Positions 17,245 to 25,402 of a DNA stretch of 31,068 bases are shown here, one piece after another (the stretch's first letter is position 1; each line of letters begins with the position of its first letter). The translations under genes were made by a program, and so were the position numbers. The stretch comes from an uncultured Lachnospiraceae bacterium (GTDB taxonomy: Bacteria > Bacillota > Clostridia > Lachnospirales > Anaerotignaceae): the NCBI GenBank assembly GCA_944384285.1, contig CALWSX010000077.1, positions 1-31,068 of the forward strand, read 5' to 3'. The notes under the pieces are model-generated. The model saw nothing but the letters and a program-made list of their open reading frames with translations, was not told the origin of the DNA and searched no databases.

Positions 17245-18620
17245 TTCACCTCTAACAGATATGAAACAGTTTTTTCAAGTTTCATTCCTCTTGAGCCTTT
17301 TACCAAAACCGTTCCTTTAAAATCAATTTTATCTGCACTTTCATTTAAAAATTCATCTTGTGTTTCAAAGTAAAGGACATTTTTATGACCTTTTTCTATT
17401 GCTCCATTATACATTTCTTTTGAAATTTTACCTATACATATTAAAGTATCTATGCCTTTAATTGCAGCATATTCACCTACTTCTTTATGCATCATTCCTT
17501 CTTCTTTTCCAAGTTCGAACATATCTCCGAGTATTGCAATTTTATTTCCGTCACATGACGCCAAAACATCTATGGAAGACTTCATAGAAACAGGATTTGC
17601 GTTATAAACATCATCTATTACTGTAAGATTTTCATTAACTTTTTTTACAGACATACGCATTTTTCCAGGTGTAAAATCTTCAATACCTTTTTTAATTAAA
17701 TCAAGGTCTATATCAAGAAGTATTCCTACAGCAGTAGCACAAAGCGCATTTAAAACATTATGGTAACCTGGTACAGGAATATTTACTTTAAAGCTACCTT
17801 TTTCCGTATGTATTTCTGCTTTCATGCCAAATATTTTTTTGTCTATAATATTATCTGCAAAAACTCCATTTTTATTTTCTATACCGAACCAAAGAACTTT
17901 TGATTTAAGTTTATCTGAAAGAGTAATAAGCATATCGTCATCGCCGTTTAAAACAGCTTTAAAGTCATCTTTTGCAAAATCAAAAATTTCTGATTTTGCT
18001 TTCAAAATGCCCTCTCTTGAACCCAAATTTTCTATGTGAGCAACCCCAACATTTGTAATAACACAGATATCCGGTTTTGCAACCTTACTTAAAACATGAA
18101 TTTCGGAAAAATTATTCATTCCCATTTCCAAAATTGCCGCATTGTTTTCTTCTGTAAGTCTGAAAACTGTAAGAGGAAGACCAATATCGTTATTAAAATT
18201 ACCCTCTGTTTTAAGCGCATTATATTTCTGACTTACAACAGAATAAATCATATCCTTTGTAGTTGTTTTTCCAACACTCCCCGTAACAGCTATAGTTTTT
18301 ATATTAAGCTTTTCCATTATATATTCAGAAATTTTAAGAAGTGCTTTTTTTGTACTTTTTACATATATAACGTTTTGTTTTAAATTATCGTCTTTTCTCT
18401 CACTTAAGGCACATACAGCACCTTTTTCAAAAGAACCTTCTATAAAGTCGTGTCCGTCAAAATTTTCGCCCTTTATAGGCACAAACAAATCGTCTTTTTC
18501 AATTTTTCTGGAATCAGTAACTATATTATGTATTAATATATTTTCATTATCTATTATGTAATCCCCGTTTAACTCGTCTTTAAGAGATAAAATTAAATCG
18601 GATATTGTAAACTTAATCAT
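17241..18620 (-). CDS. murF: UDP-MurNAc-tripeptide--D-alanyl-D-alanine ligase
   Basis: Cytoplasmic Mur ligase of 459 residues that adds D-Ala-D-Ala to the UDP-MurNAc-tripeptide made by MurE. Seen in order: 'NIVTDSRKIEKDDLFVPIKGENFDGHDF' in the substrate domain (residues ~28-56, shown by its key DSR and GE.FDGH motifs), the P-loop AVTGSVGKTTTKDM near 112, 'EGNFNNDIGLPLT' near 140, 'LEMGMNNFSEI' near 164, 'ITNVGVAHIENLGS' near 189, 'VIDDVYNANPVSMK' near 335 and 'LGDMFELG' near 363. AAGGAGAT precedes the ATG, 11 bp after the murE stop. It is intact although the gene before it carries two nonsense codons. Confidence 0.95.
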   Translation of the reverse strand: MIKFTISDLILSLKDELNGDYIIDNENILIHNIVTDSRKIEKDDLFVPIKGENFDGHDFIEGSFEKGAVCALSERKDDNLKQNVIYVKSTKKALLKISEYIMEKLNIKTIAVTGSVGKTTTKDMIYSVVSQKYNALKTEGNFNNDIGLPLTVFRLTEENNAAILEMGMNNFSEIHVLSKVAKPDICVITNVGVAHIENLGSREGILKAKSEIFDFAKDDFKAVLNGDDDMLITLSDKLKSKVLWFGIENKNGVFADNIIDKKIFGMKAEIHTEKGSFKVNIPVPGYHNVLNALCATAVGILLDIDLDLIKKGIEDFTPGKMRMSVKKVNENLTVIDDVYNANPVSMKSSIDVLASCDGNKIAILGDMFELGKEEGMMHKEVGEYAAIKGIDTLICIGKISKEMYNGAIEKGHKNVLYFETQDEFLNESADKIDFKGTVLVKGSRGMKLEKTVSYLLEVK

Positions 18621-18631
18621 TTTTTATCTCC

Positions 18632-20104
18632 TTATTTATTCTCACGTTTTTCACGTTCTGAAAAAGCATTTGTAACTTCTTCTACGTCGTCAAAATGAAT
18701 TGTTTTATCTGCAAAAATCTGATAATCTTCATGGCCTTTCCCCGCAATAACAATTAAGTCATCTTTTTTAGCCATATTTACAGCAAAAATTATAGCTTCT
18801 CTTCTGTCCTGTATTTTTGTATATTCACATTTTGTATCAACAATGCCTGTTTCTACATCATCTAATATTCTGGCAGGGTCCTCTGTTCTTGGATTATCAC
18901 TTGTTATAATTGCAAAATTAGAAAGTTTTCCTACTACTTCTGCCATTATTGGACGTTTTGTTCTGTCTCTGTCACCGCCACAACCAAATACTGTTATAAT
19001 TCTGCCTTTTGCAAATTCTTTTGCTGTATTTAAAATATTTAAAAGACCATCAGGTGTATGAGCATAATCTACAATCGCATTAAATCCTAAATGAGATTTT
19101 ACAGTTTGAAATCTTCCTTTTACGCCTTTATTTTGTTTTCACCCTTCCAAAATATCTTTTATATCTATACCCATAAATATACAAGCACCTATTGCTCCAA
19201 GGGCGTTATATATACTGAATTTTCCAGGTATATTTAAAGATACGGGATAAATTTTTCCAAGGTATTCCATATTAAAAACTACTCCATCAGCAGAAATTTC
19301 TATATTTTTTGCTGTAATATCAGCTTTATTATTAATTCCTGTTGTGAGTATATTTTTGCCCCTGGCTTTTTCTATCATATATTTACCGGCTTCATCATCA
19401 ATATTAATTACCGCATTTTTTGCCATTTCAAACAATATGCCTTTTGCTTCCATATAGTTTTGCATGGTTTTATGATAATCGAGATGATCCTGTGTAAGAT
19501 TTGTAAAAATTGCTGTTTCAAAATTACAGTAAGCAACTCTTTTAAGTGAAAGAGAATGTGAGGATACTTCCATTATAGTATCTGTAACACCTTCTTTTAA
19601 CATTTCAGAAAAAAGAGCCTGAACTTCTGTACTTTCCGGTGTAGTTCTTTCGGCATGAATAACTTTATCGCCTATTCTATTCTCTATAGTTCCTATAATA
19701 CCAACTTTTTTACCGCGGTTATCCTATACAGACTTAATTAAAAATGTTGTTGTTGTCTTTCCGTTTGTACCTGTAACCCCAATTAAATTAAGCTTTTTTG
19801 AAGGACTATCGTAATAATTTACAGCAAGGCGTGCAAGAGTATCTCTTGTATCTGACACCTTTATAACTGTAATATTTTCTGGCACATCAAATTGTAAATC
19901 ATCTTCACAAACAAGCGCCAAAGCTCCTTGGTCTATAGCTTTTTGTGCATATTTGTGTCCGTCTGTATTAAATCCTTTTATGCAGACAAAAACGTCTCCA
20001 TTTGATATTTTTCTTGAATCATATTCTATTTTATTTATTTCAAGGTTTTTATCACCTTGCACTAATCCATATTCCAATTCATTTAAAAGTACGCTAAGGT
20101 TCAT
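18632..20104 (-). pseudogene. murE: murE (UDP-MurNAc-tripeptide synthetase) interrupted by two in-frame stop codons
   Basis: The frame from 20104 to 18632 is exactly 490 codons plus stop, the normal MurE length, with no frameshift. It is broken by TAG at 19724-19726 (codon 127) and TGA at 19139-19141 (codon 322). All family motifs are intact: 'DSRKISNGDVFVCIKG' near 29, the P-loop GVTGTNGKTTTTFL just before the first stop, 'HAERTTPES' , 'MEVSSHSL', 'NLTQDHLDYH', the 'YMEAKGILFE' lysine region, 'VDYAHTPDGL', 'GCGGDRDRTKRP', 'SDNPRTEDP' and 'AGKGHEDYQ'. The DNPR motif marks a meso-diaminopimelate-adding enzyme. AGGAGGGG precedes the ATG. In the positions of both stops relatives commonly seem to carry leucine, one base change from each stop. 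A recent pseudogene, sequence error, or stop readthrough are all possible. Confidence 0.9.
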
Positions 20105-20143
20105 ATAAATTTCCCCTCCTAATGAATAAACTTTGCAATATTA

Positions 20144-20171
20144 GTATATTACAATTTAGTTTGTAAATCAA
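20144..20171 (-). promoter_or_regulatory. Promoter at the head of the mur run
   Basis: Minus strand: TTGATT (20166-20171), a 16-bp spacer and TATACT (20144-20149), about 40 bp before the murE ATG. No other equally clear promoter was noticed inside the 14-gene run, but the run was not searched exhaustively. The rest of the gap up to the rlmH terminator (20172-20352) shows nothing recognisable. Confidence 0.6.
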
Positions 20172-20352
20172 AACTTATTTAATAAAATCATAGAACATAA
20201 AACAACAAATTTTACCATATATCTTTTATAAAGTATATTTATTGATTTTTTATGAAAGTCTTTGTTTAAAACTTCCTTAACTAAAAAATTATATCACAGT
20301 GACATTATTTATTCAATCTTAATTAGGTTTAATAATAACATTCGTATTAAAT

Positions 20353-20380
20353 AAAAAAAGCTGTTTTAAAACAGCTTTTT
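20353..20380 (-). terminator. Intrinsic terminator after rlmH
   Basis: A perfect palindrome (AAAAAGCTGTTTT with AAAACAGCTTTTT, 20355-20380), followed on the minus strand by a T run, lies 12 bp past the rlmH stop. Confidence 0.85.
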
Positions 20381-20391
20381 ATAAGTTTTTA

Positions 20392-20871
20392 TTATTTATG
20401 ATAAGGTTCATTTTTCATAATTTTTATTCCTCTATAAATCTGCTCTAAAAGAATTACTCTCATAAGCTGGTGAGGAAAAGTCATATCGGAAAAACTGAGT
20501 CTTAAATCAGCTCGTTTTAAAATATCATCGTTTATTCCGACTGAACCACCTATTACAAAAACCATATTTGATACACTTTTATTTAAAATATCCGAAAAAG
20601 TTTCGGAAAAAGTTTCTGAGGAATATTTCTTGCCTTTTATATCAAGACATATAAGAAAATCTTTTTCTGAAATATGTTTTAATATTCTTTCTCCCTCTTT
20701 TTTCTTTATGGTTTTAACAACTCCGTCATTTAGATTATCCGGTGTTTTTTCATCCAAAACCTCAATTATATTTATTTTAAAATATCTTGAAATTCTTTTA
20801 GTATATTCCAAAACTGCATCTTGCCAATATTTTTCTTTTAATTTTCCAACACAAATAAGTGTAATATTCAT
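20392..20871 (-). CDS. rlmH: 23S rRNA pseudouridine-1915 N3-methyltransferase
   Basis: SPOUT-class methyltransferase of 159 residues, the family's standard length, which methylates pseudouridine 1915 in helix 69 of 23S rRNA in assembled ribosomes. The trefoil-knot SAM site is visible: 'FLICLDIKGKKYSSE' near 70, 'VFVIGGSVGINDDIL' near 105, then 'LSFSDMTFPHQLMRVILLEQIYRG' near 128-150 (key residues S-x-M-T-x-P-H-Q) and the C-terminal 'PYHK'. AGAGGT precedes the ATG, only three bases past the walJ stop. walJ-rlmH adjacency matches Bacillus (yycJ ... rlmH). Complete. Confidence 0.96.
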   Translation of the reverse strand: MNITLICVGKLKEKYWQDAVLEYTKRISRYFKINIIEVLDEKTPDNLNDGVVKTIKKKEGERILKHISEKDFLICLDIKGKKYSSETFSETFSDILNKSVSNMVFVIGGSVGINDDILKRADLRLSFSDMTFPHQLMRVILLEQIYRGIKIMKNEPYHK

Positions 20872-20874
20872 TAA

Positions 20875-21669
20875 TTATACCTCTATCTTTGTACTTGCAT
20901 CATATCTGTTAGCCATCTCTATATTTATATCTCTGCCAACAATTATGCCTTCATCTTCAAGAATATATTTTACAGTATCAAAAGCAAGCTTTGGACTATT
21001 ATTCTGTTCACTTAAGTGACCAAGATATACATGTGCTAGCTTTTCATTAAATATTTCTCTTAAAACCTTACCGGCAACCACATTTGAAATATGACCAAAT
21101 TTCCCAAGTATTCTTTCTTTTAAATAAAAAGGGTATGGGCCTTCTTTTAACATTTTAGTATCATGATTTGCTTCCAAAAGAAGAATATTTGAATCTTTAA
21201 GTTTTTCAAGTATAGGTTTAGTGATATGTCCCATATCTGTTGCAACTGTAGCTTTTAAATTAACTAAAAAAATATTATAAGCAACAGGCTCATTTGCATC
21301 ATGCGGTATTAAAAAAGGTTTTAAACAAATATCATTTATAACACAATTTTCCTCTGCATAAACATATTTTATGTTTTGAGGACTTATATCCCCTAATTCA
21401 TTTTTCATTCCGTCCCATGTTCCAGGTGTTGCATAAATTGGTATATTATATCTTCTTGAAAGAATACCCGCACCTTTAATATGGTCATTATGTTCATGAG
21501 TTATAAAAATTGCGTCTACATCTTTACAGTCTATACCTTTTTTTGAAAGATTTTCACTTATCTTTTTCCCGCTTAAGCCCGCATCTATAAGGATTTTTGT
21601 TTCTTTAGTTCCCAAAAAAACACTATTTCCACTGCTTCCGCTTGCAAGCGGACAAAAACTTAACCGCAT
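20875..21669 (-). CDS. walJ: WalJ/YycJ-type metallo-beta-lactamase-fold hydrolase
   Basis: Protein of 264 residues of the MBL superfamily. Metal ligands are in 'FITHEHNDHIKGAG' (residues ~54-67), 'TDMGH' near 143, 'LEANHD' near 164 and 'LGHLSEQNNS' near 222. The N-terminal 'LASGSSGNS' and 'LIDAGLSGKKI' are typical of the YycJ group. In Gram-positives this gene usually lies in the walRK operon and has been linked to coordinating cell division or mismatch-repair nuclease activity. No two-component system is present here, and it sits instead between asnA (29 bp gap) and rlmH. The start has AAGGGG somewhat far upstream (13 bp) but no better start exists. Confidence 0.9.
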   Translation of the reverse strand: MRLSFCPLASGSSGNSVFLGTKETKILIDAGLSGKKISENLSKKGIDCKDVDAIFITHEHNDHIKGAGILSRRYNIPIYATPGTWDGMKNELGDISPQNIKYVYAEENCVINDICLKPFLIPHDANEPVAYNIFLVNLKATVATDMGHITKPILEKLKDSNILLLEANHDTKMLKEGPYPFYLKERILGKFGHISNVVAGKVLREIFNEKLAHVYLGHLSEQNNSPKLAFDTVKYILEDEGIIVGRDINIEMANRYDASTKIEV

Positions 21670-21698
21670 ATTAATACTAAACCCCTTATCTTTATGTA

Positions 21699-22709
21699 TT
21701 ACAAAAGGAAAATATTATTTTTCTTACATTCTTCAAACATTTCATCAGGCCATACAGAAACTTGTACTTCTCCTATATGAGCCTTTCTTAAAAAGAACAT
21801 ACAAAGACGGCTCTGTCCAATACCCCCACCTATAGAATATGGAAGTTCATCATTAAGAACAGCTTTATGGAAAGGAAGTTCACGTCTTTCATCTGCGTTT
21901 GCAATTTTAAGCTGTCTGTCCATTGCGTCTTTATCTACTCTTATACCCATAGATGAAATTTCAAAAGCTGTGTTTAAAATTTCGTTCCAAAGTATTATGT
22001 CGCCGTTTAATTCCCAATCATCATAGTCAGGAGCTCTACCGTCATGTTTTTCCCCTGAAGCCATAACACCACCGATTTTTTTAATAAATACGGCTCTTTT
22101 TTCTTCCGCAATAAGATTTTCTCTTTCTTTAGGTGTTTTGTCAGGCCATCTGTCTTCTAATTCCTGTGCTGTTACAAAATAAATTTCGTTAGGTATTTCT
22201 GTCTGAAGTCCTCTGTAAAGTCTGTTTACATAGTCACCTAAATTTTTTATAGCATTGTAAATAGTAATAACAGTTTCTTCAAGATACTGTTCTGTTCTTT
22301 GTTCTTTTGTTATTACTTTTTCCCAGTCCCACTGGTCTACATATATAGAATGAAGATTATCAAGTTCTTCGTCACGTCTTATAGCATTCATATCTGTATA
22401 TATACCATGACCTGCAGGTATAGCATATTTGCCAAGAGCCATTCTTTTCCATTTTGCAAGAGACTGTACAACTTCAACATTAGCCTCTCTCATATCGCTT
22501 AAAGTAAATTTAACAGTTCTTTCATGGCCGTTAAGGTTATCATTAAGCCCTGTTTCAGGAAGTACAAATAAAGGCGCAGAAACCCTTCTTAAAGATAAAC
22601 CATAAGCAAGTTCTTGCTGGAAAAAGTCCTTTATTTTTTTAATAGCTCTTTGGCTTTCCATATAATCAATTACAGGTGTATAATTTTCCGGTATAGTTAA
22701 TTTTGACAT
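21699..22709 (-). CDS. asnA: Aspartate--ammonia ligase
   Basis: Ammonia-dependent asparagine synthetase, 336 residues with the chosen start, close to E. coli AsnA. It forms asparagine from aspartate, ATP and ammonia with a class II tRNA-synthetase-like fold. Diagnostic stretches are 'LSLRRVSAPLFV' near 38, 'NDNLNGHERTVKF' near 60, 'MALGKYAIPAGHGIYTDMNAIRRDE' near 88 (key residues KY, GxGxYTDMNAIR), 'DHGRAPDYDDW' type segment 'HDGRAPDYDDWELNGDI' near 218 and 'PYSIGGGIGQSRLCMFFL' near 295. The frame is open 30 codons further upstream (to 22799), but the ATG at 22709 follows GGAGGGAC and matches the family N-terminus. Heads asnA-walJ-rlmH. Confidence 0.96.
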   Translation of the reverse strand: MSKLTIPENYTPVIDYMESQRAIKKIKDFFQQELAYGLSLRRVSAPLFVLPETGLNDNLNGHERTVKFTLSDMREANVEVVQSLAKWKRMALGKYAIPAGHGIYTDMNAIRRDEELDNLHSIYVDQWDWEKVITKEQRTEQYLEETVITIYNAIKNLGDYVNRLYRGLQTEIPNEIYFVTAQELEDRWPDKTPKERENLIAEEKRAVFIKKIGGVMASGEKHDGRAPDYDDWELNGDIILWNEILNTAFEISSMGIRVDKDAMDRQLKIANADERRELPFHKAVLNDELPYSIGGGIGQSRLCMFFLRKAHIGEVQVSVWPDEMFEECKKNNIFLL

Positions 22710-22787
22710 AATGTCCCTCCGTTTACAAAGAATTTTTTTATATTCTTTTTTAATCTTTTTTACCCTCTTAATTTTAAATATAACGAT

Positions 22788-22816
22788 AGTATAAATCAAA
22801 AGACTTCTTCTTTCAA
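22788..22816 (-). promoter_or_regulatory. Promoter of asnA-walJ-rlmH
   Basis: Minus strand: TTGAAA (22811-22816), a 17-bp spacer and TATACT (22788-22793). An overlapping weaker alternative is TTGATT followed 17 bp later by TAAAAT. The leader is about 75 nt. No T-box or other known riboswitch was recognised. Confidence 0.65.
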
Positions 22817-23120
22817 CTAAATTTTTATAATGAAAGTTTTATGCAAATTCGTTTAGTATGAAATTTAAACACTAAATGCTTTTTTATAATATCTCTTTAT
22901 GGATATTTTTACAGGTTAATTTATAAAATGTATTATTTAATGTATTAACGTGATAAATTTAATAAAAATTATTAAATTTTTTCATACTTTTTGTAAAATG
23001 TTTGCGTTCATTTGTAATTATTTATAAGAAACATATCATTATAAAAGACTCTATTACCAATATATTTAAATTTTTCATTAAAATGTTATCCCAATTAACA
23101 TAATATATATTTTTAAAAAC
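22817..23120. other. AT-rich gap without a recognised gene
   Basis: The stretch between the asnA promoter and the thiE terminator is extremely AT-rich and has no credible coding frame. It holds an 11-bp perfect all-AT inverted repeat (22955-22965 with 22969-22979), followed by six T on the plus strand. Around 22849-22877 is a second hairpin (TTTAGT...ACTAAA), followed by TTTTTT on the plus strand. Both look like plus-strand terminators, but no plus-strand gene feeds them. Confidence 0.5.
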
Positions 23121-23152
23121 AAAAGCCTTTTAAATCAATTTAAAAGGCTTTT
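23121..23152 (-). terminator. Intrinsic terminator of the thi operon
   Basis: A perfect 14-bp stem (23121-23134 with 23139-23152) with a TCAA loop is followed on the minus strand by a T-rich tail. It lies 7 bp after the thiE stop. Confidence 0.85.
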
Positions 23153-23158
23153 ACAATA

Positions 23159-23779
23159 CTAAAAACTAAATTTTTTAAGTTCAAATGCTGCTTTTTTAAT
23201 ATCATTTTCTCCCATGATACCAGAAGAAACCGCAATTCCTTTTATACCTGTGTTTTCAAGTTTAAAAGCATTATCCTTATTAATTCCTCCTATAGCAACA
23301 ACAGGAATATTTACAGCATTTACTATATCTTTAAGCTCTTCTATAGATAAGCTTTTTGTATTATCTTTTGTGTCAGTATAAAACAATGCTCCTGCTCCAA
23401 TATAATCTGCGCCTTCTTCTTCTGCCTTCTTTGCGAGCTCTACTGTATTTGCTGTAGCACCTATTATTTTATCTTTACCCAAAATTCTTCTTGCCTCTTT
23501 TACAGGTATATCTTTTTGTCCCAAATGTACCCCAAACGCATCTACTAACAAAGCTATATCAACTCTATCATTTATGATAAGAGGTACGTTTTGTTCATCT
23601 AGTATTTTTTTAAGTTTTACTGCTTTTTCATAAAAAATTCTGCCTTCAGATTCTTTTTCTCTAAGCTGGACAAGTGTAACTCCACCTGAAACACTTTCTT
23701 TTATACATTCAAAAAAATCTCTTCCAAAAAGTTTTTTATCATCTGTTACAAGATATAATTCATATATATTTTCTTTCAT
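23159..23779 (-). CDS. thiE: Thiamine phosphate synthase
   Basis: TIM-barrel enzyme of 206 residues joining HMP pyrophosphate and hydroxyethylthiazole phosphate to thiamine phosphate. Family motifs in order: 'LYLVTDDKKL' near 8, 'VTLVQLREKES' near 34, 'PLIINDRVDIAL' near 66, 'FGVHLGQKDIPV' near 82, 'IIGATANTVE' near 103, 'GADYIGAGALFYTDTKDN' near 119 and 'IPVVAIGGINKDN' near 152, then 'GIKGIAVSSGIM'. It overlaps the thiM stop by four bases (ATGA), so translation is coupled. Last gene of the thiamine operon. Confidence 0.95.
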   Translation of the reverse strand: MKENIYELYLVTDDKKLFGRDFFECIKESVSGGVTLVQLREKESEGRIFYEKAVKLKKILDEQNVPLIINDRVDIALLVDAFGVHLGQKDIPVKEARRILGKDKIIGATANTVELAKKAEEEGADYIGAGALFYTDTKDNTKSLSIEELKDIVNAVNIPVVAIGGINKDNAFKLENTGIKGIAVSSGIMGENDIKKAAFELKKFSF

Positions 23780-24591
23780 AAATACCTCTTTGCTATATCT
23801 AAAGTTTTATTAAGATTATAAATACTGTCTATAAGCCCTATTTTAAAAGTAGCACTTCCCATTTCTTTATCTTTATTTATAGTGCATAAAGCTGCAATGT
23901 TCATTAAGCTTGTACCTAAAACAGCTGATAAAAATATATCTTCCTGCATAACGGCAGCAAATGAACCTATTATACTTGATGTCATACAGCCACCGCCTGA
24001 GATACTTTTCATCATTTCTGTTCCAAATTTAATACTTTCACTTCTATTTGTTCTTGCATCATAAATAAAATCTTCTTTTCCTGTTATAACTACAACAGAT
24101 GATGTTTTTAAAGAAAGTTCTTTTGCATATTTTTCAAAGTTATCTTCTTCAAATGAGTCGACACCTTTTGATTTTTGGGATTTATATCCACAAAGAGCCA
24201 TAACTTCTGCAAGATTTCCTTTGATTACAGACGGTTTTATAACCTCCAAAAGTTCATTGACTTTTTTAAGTCTGTATGAAGATGAAGAAACACCTACAGG
24301 ATCAAGTATTATAGGTATATTTTTATTATTAGCTTCTATCCCGCTTAATTTCATTGCTAAAAATCTTTCGTCACTAGGCGTTCCGATATTTAGAACAAGT
24401 GCGTTTGAATTAGATGTTATTTCCGCAACCTCATTAACATCTATTGCCATAATAGGAAGTGAACCTAAAGCAGTTGAAATATTTGCACAGTCATTCATTG
24501 TAACCATATTTGTAATATGATGAATAAGAGGTTTTTTAATCTGTATTTTATTGTGTTCTTTTAAAATATCTGAAAAAAGATTATTGTACAT
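23776..24591 (-). CDS. thiM: Hydroxyethylthiazole kinase
   Basis: Ribokinase-like enzyme of 271 residues phosphorylating the thiazole moiety for salvage. Typical segments are 'PLIHHITNMVTMNDCAN' near 20, 'SALGSLPIMA' type 'ALGSLPIMAID' near 41, 'LNIGTPSDER' near 68, 'PIILDPVGVSSSSYR' near 93, 'SVIKGNLAEVMAL' near 120, 'VVVITGKEDFI' near 160 and the anion hole 'SGGGCMTSSIIGSF' near 198. In most ThiM proteins this last motif reads GTGC, so the GGGC variant is worth noting, although the catalytic cysteine remains. The start overlaps the thiD end by 11 bp. Middle of the salvage operon. Confidence 0.94.
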   Translation of the reverse strand: MYNNLFSDILKEHNKIQIKKPLIHHITNMVTMNDCANISTALGSLPIMAIDVNEVAEITSNSNALVLNIGTPSDERFLAMKLSGIEANNKNIPIILDPVGVSSSSYRLKKVNELLEVIKPSVIKGNLAEVMALCGYKSQKSKGVDSFEEDNFEKYAKELSLKTSSVVVITGKEDFIYDARTNRSESIKFGTEMMKSISGGGCMTSSIIGSFAAVMQEDIFLSAVLGTSLMNIAALCTINKDKEMGSATFKIGLIDSIYNLNKTLDIAKRYL

Positions 24592-25387
24592 CTAATCCCG
24601 CTTTCTTATAAAGTGAATAAAAATGGTTTGTAGGGCCTACGCCTTTTCCCAACTCTATAGAATGCAAAATTGCTTCTGTTATATATTCTTTTGCATTTTT
24701 TACAGCTTCTTTTACATTCTGACCTTTTGCAATATTTGCTGCTATTGCACTTGAAAAAGTGCAACCTGTTCCATGTGTATTTTTTGTATCTATTCTTCCC
24801 ATTGGATACATAGTAAATTCTTTCCCGTCAAAAAGTATATCTGTGGCATCATCTTCTAAATGACCGCCTTTTACAAGAACATACTTAGCACCCATACTGT
24901 ATATTAATTCTGCCGCTTTTTTCATATCATCAATATTTTTTATACTCATAGATGTAATGGCTTCAGCTTCAGGAATATTAGGTGTAATTACAAGTGCCAA
25001 AGGTATAAGTCTTTTTATTAAAGTAGCTTTTGCGTTTGGATTTAAAAGATTAAAACCACTTTTTGAAATCATTACAGGGTCAAGTATTATATTTTTAAAA
25101 TTATATTCTGTGAGCTTGTCCGCAATGGCATTTATAGTATCTGACACAGAAACCATACCTATCTTTACGGCACCAACTTCAATATCTGTAAAAATAGCAT
25201 CTATTTGTGCTTTTACAATATCAACATCTATATCCTGTATAGCAAAAACACCTGTTGTATTTTGTGCAGTAATTGCTGTTATAACACTCATACCATAAGT
25301 TCCGTTTGCACAAAAAGTTTTTAAATCTGCCTGTATACCGGCTCCTCCACAGCTGTCACTTCCGGCTATTGTAAGTACATTCTTCAT
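24581..25387 (-). CDS. thiD: Hydroxymethylpyrimidine/phosphomethylpyrimidine kinase
   Basis: Ribokinase-fold enzyme of 268 residues that phosphorylates HMP twice. Motifs: 'TIAGSDSCGGAGIQADLKTF' start region (residues 6-25, key GSD.CGGAGIQAD), 'YGMSVITAITAQNT' near 32, 'VGAVKIGMVS' near 72, 'IILDPVMISKSG' near 95, 'ITPNIPEAEAI' near 129, 'YVLVKGGHL' near 164 and 'THGTGCTFSSAIAANIA' near 204 with the GTGC anion hole. GGAGGG lies before the ATG, 15 bp after thiW. No thiC or thiG is in the window, so the operon is equipped for salvage only. Confidence 0.95.
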   Translation of the reverse strand: MKNVLTIAGSDSCGGAGIQADLKTFCANGTYGMSVITAITAQNTTGVFAIQDIDVDIVKAQIDAIFTDIEVGAVKIGMVSVSDTINAIADKLTEYNFKNIILDPVMISKSGFNLLNPNAKATLIKRLIPLALVITPNIPEAEAITSMSIKNIDDMKKAAELIYSMGAKYVLVKGGHLEDDATDILFDGKEFTMYPMGRIDTKNTHGTGCTFSSAIAANIAKGQNVKEAVKNAKEYITEAILHSIELGKGVGPTNHFYSLYKKAGLDVQ

Positions 25388-25402
25388 TTAATCCCTCCAA
25401 AC

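Noticed and set aside
18632..20104. Frameshifted or fused murE fragments
   Set aside because: All three open pieces lie in the same frame and the distances are multiples of three, so only substitutions creating stops are needed.
22710..22816. T-box or asparagine riboswitch upstream of asnA
   Set aside because: No T-box sequence (TGGNACCGCG type) or terminator/antiterminator pair is present in the leader.
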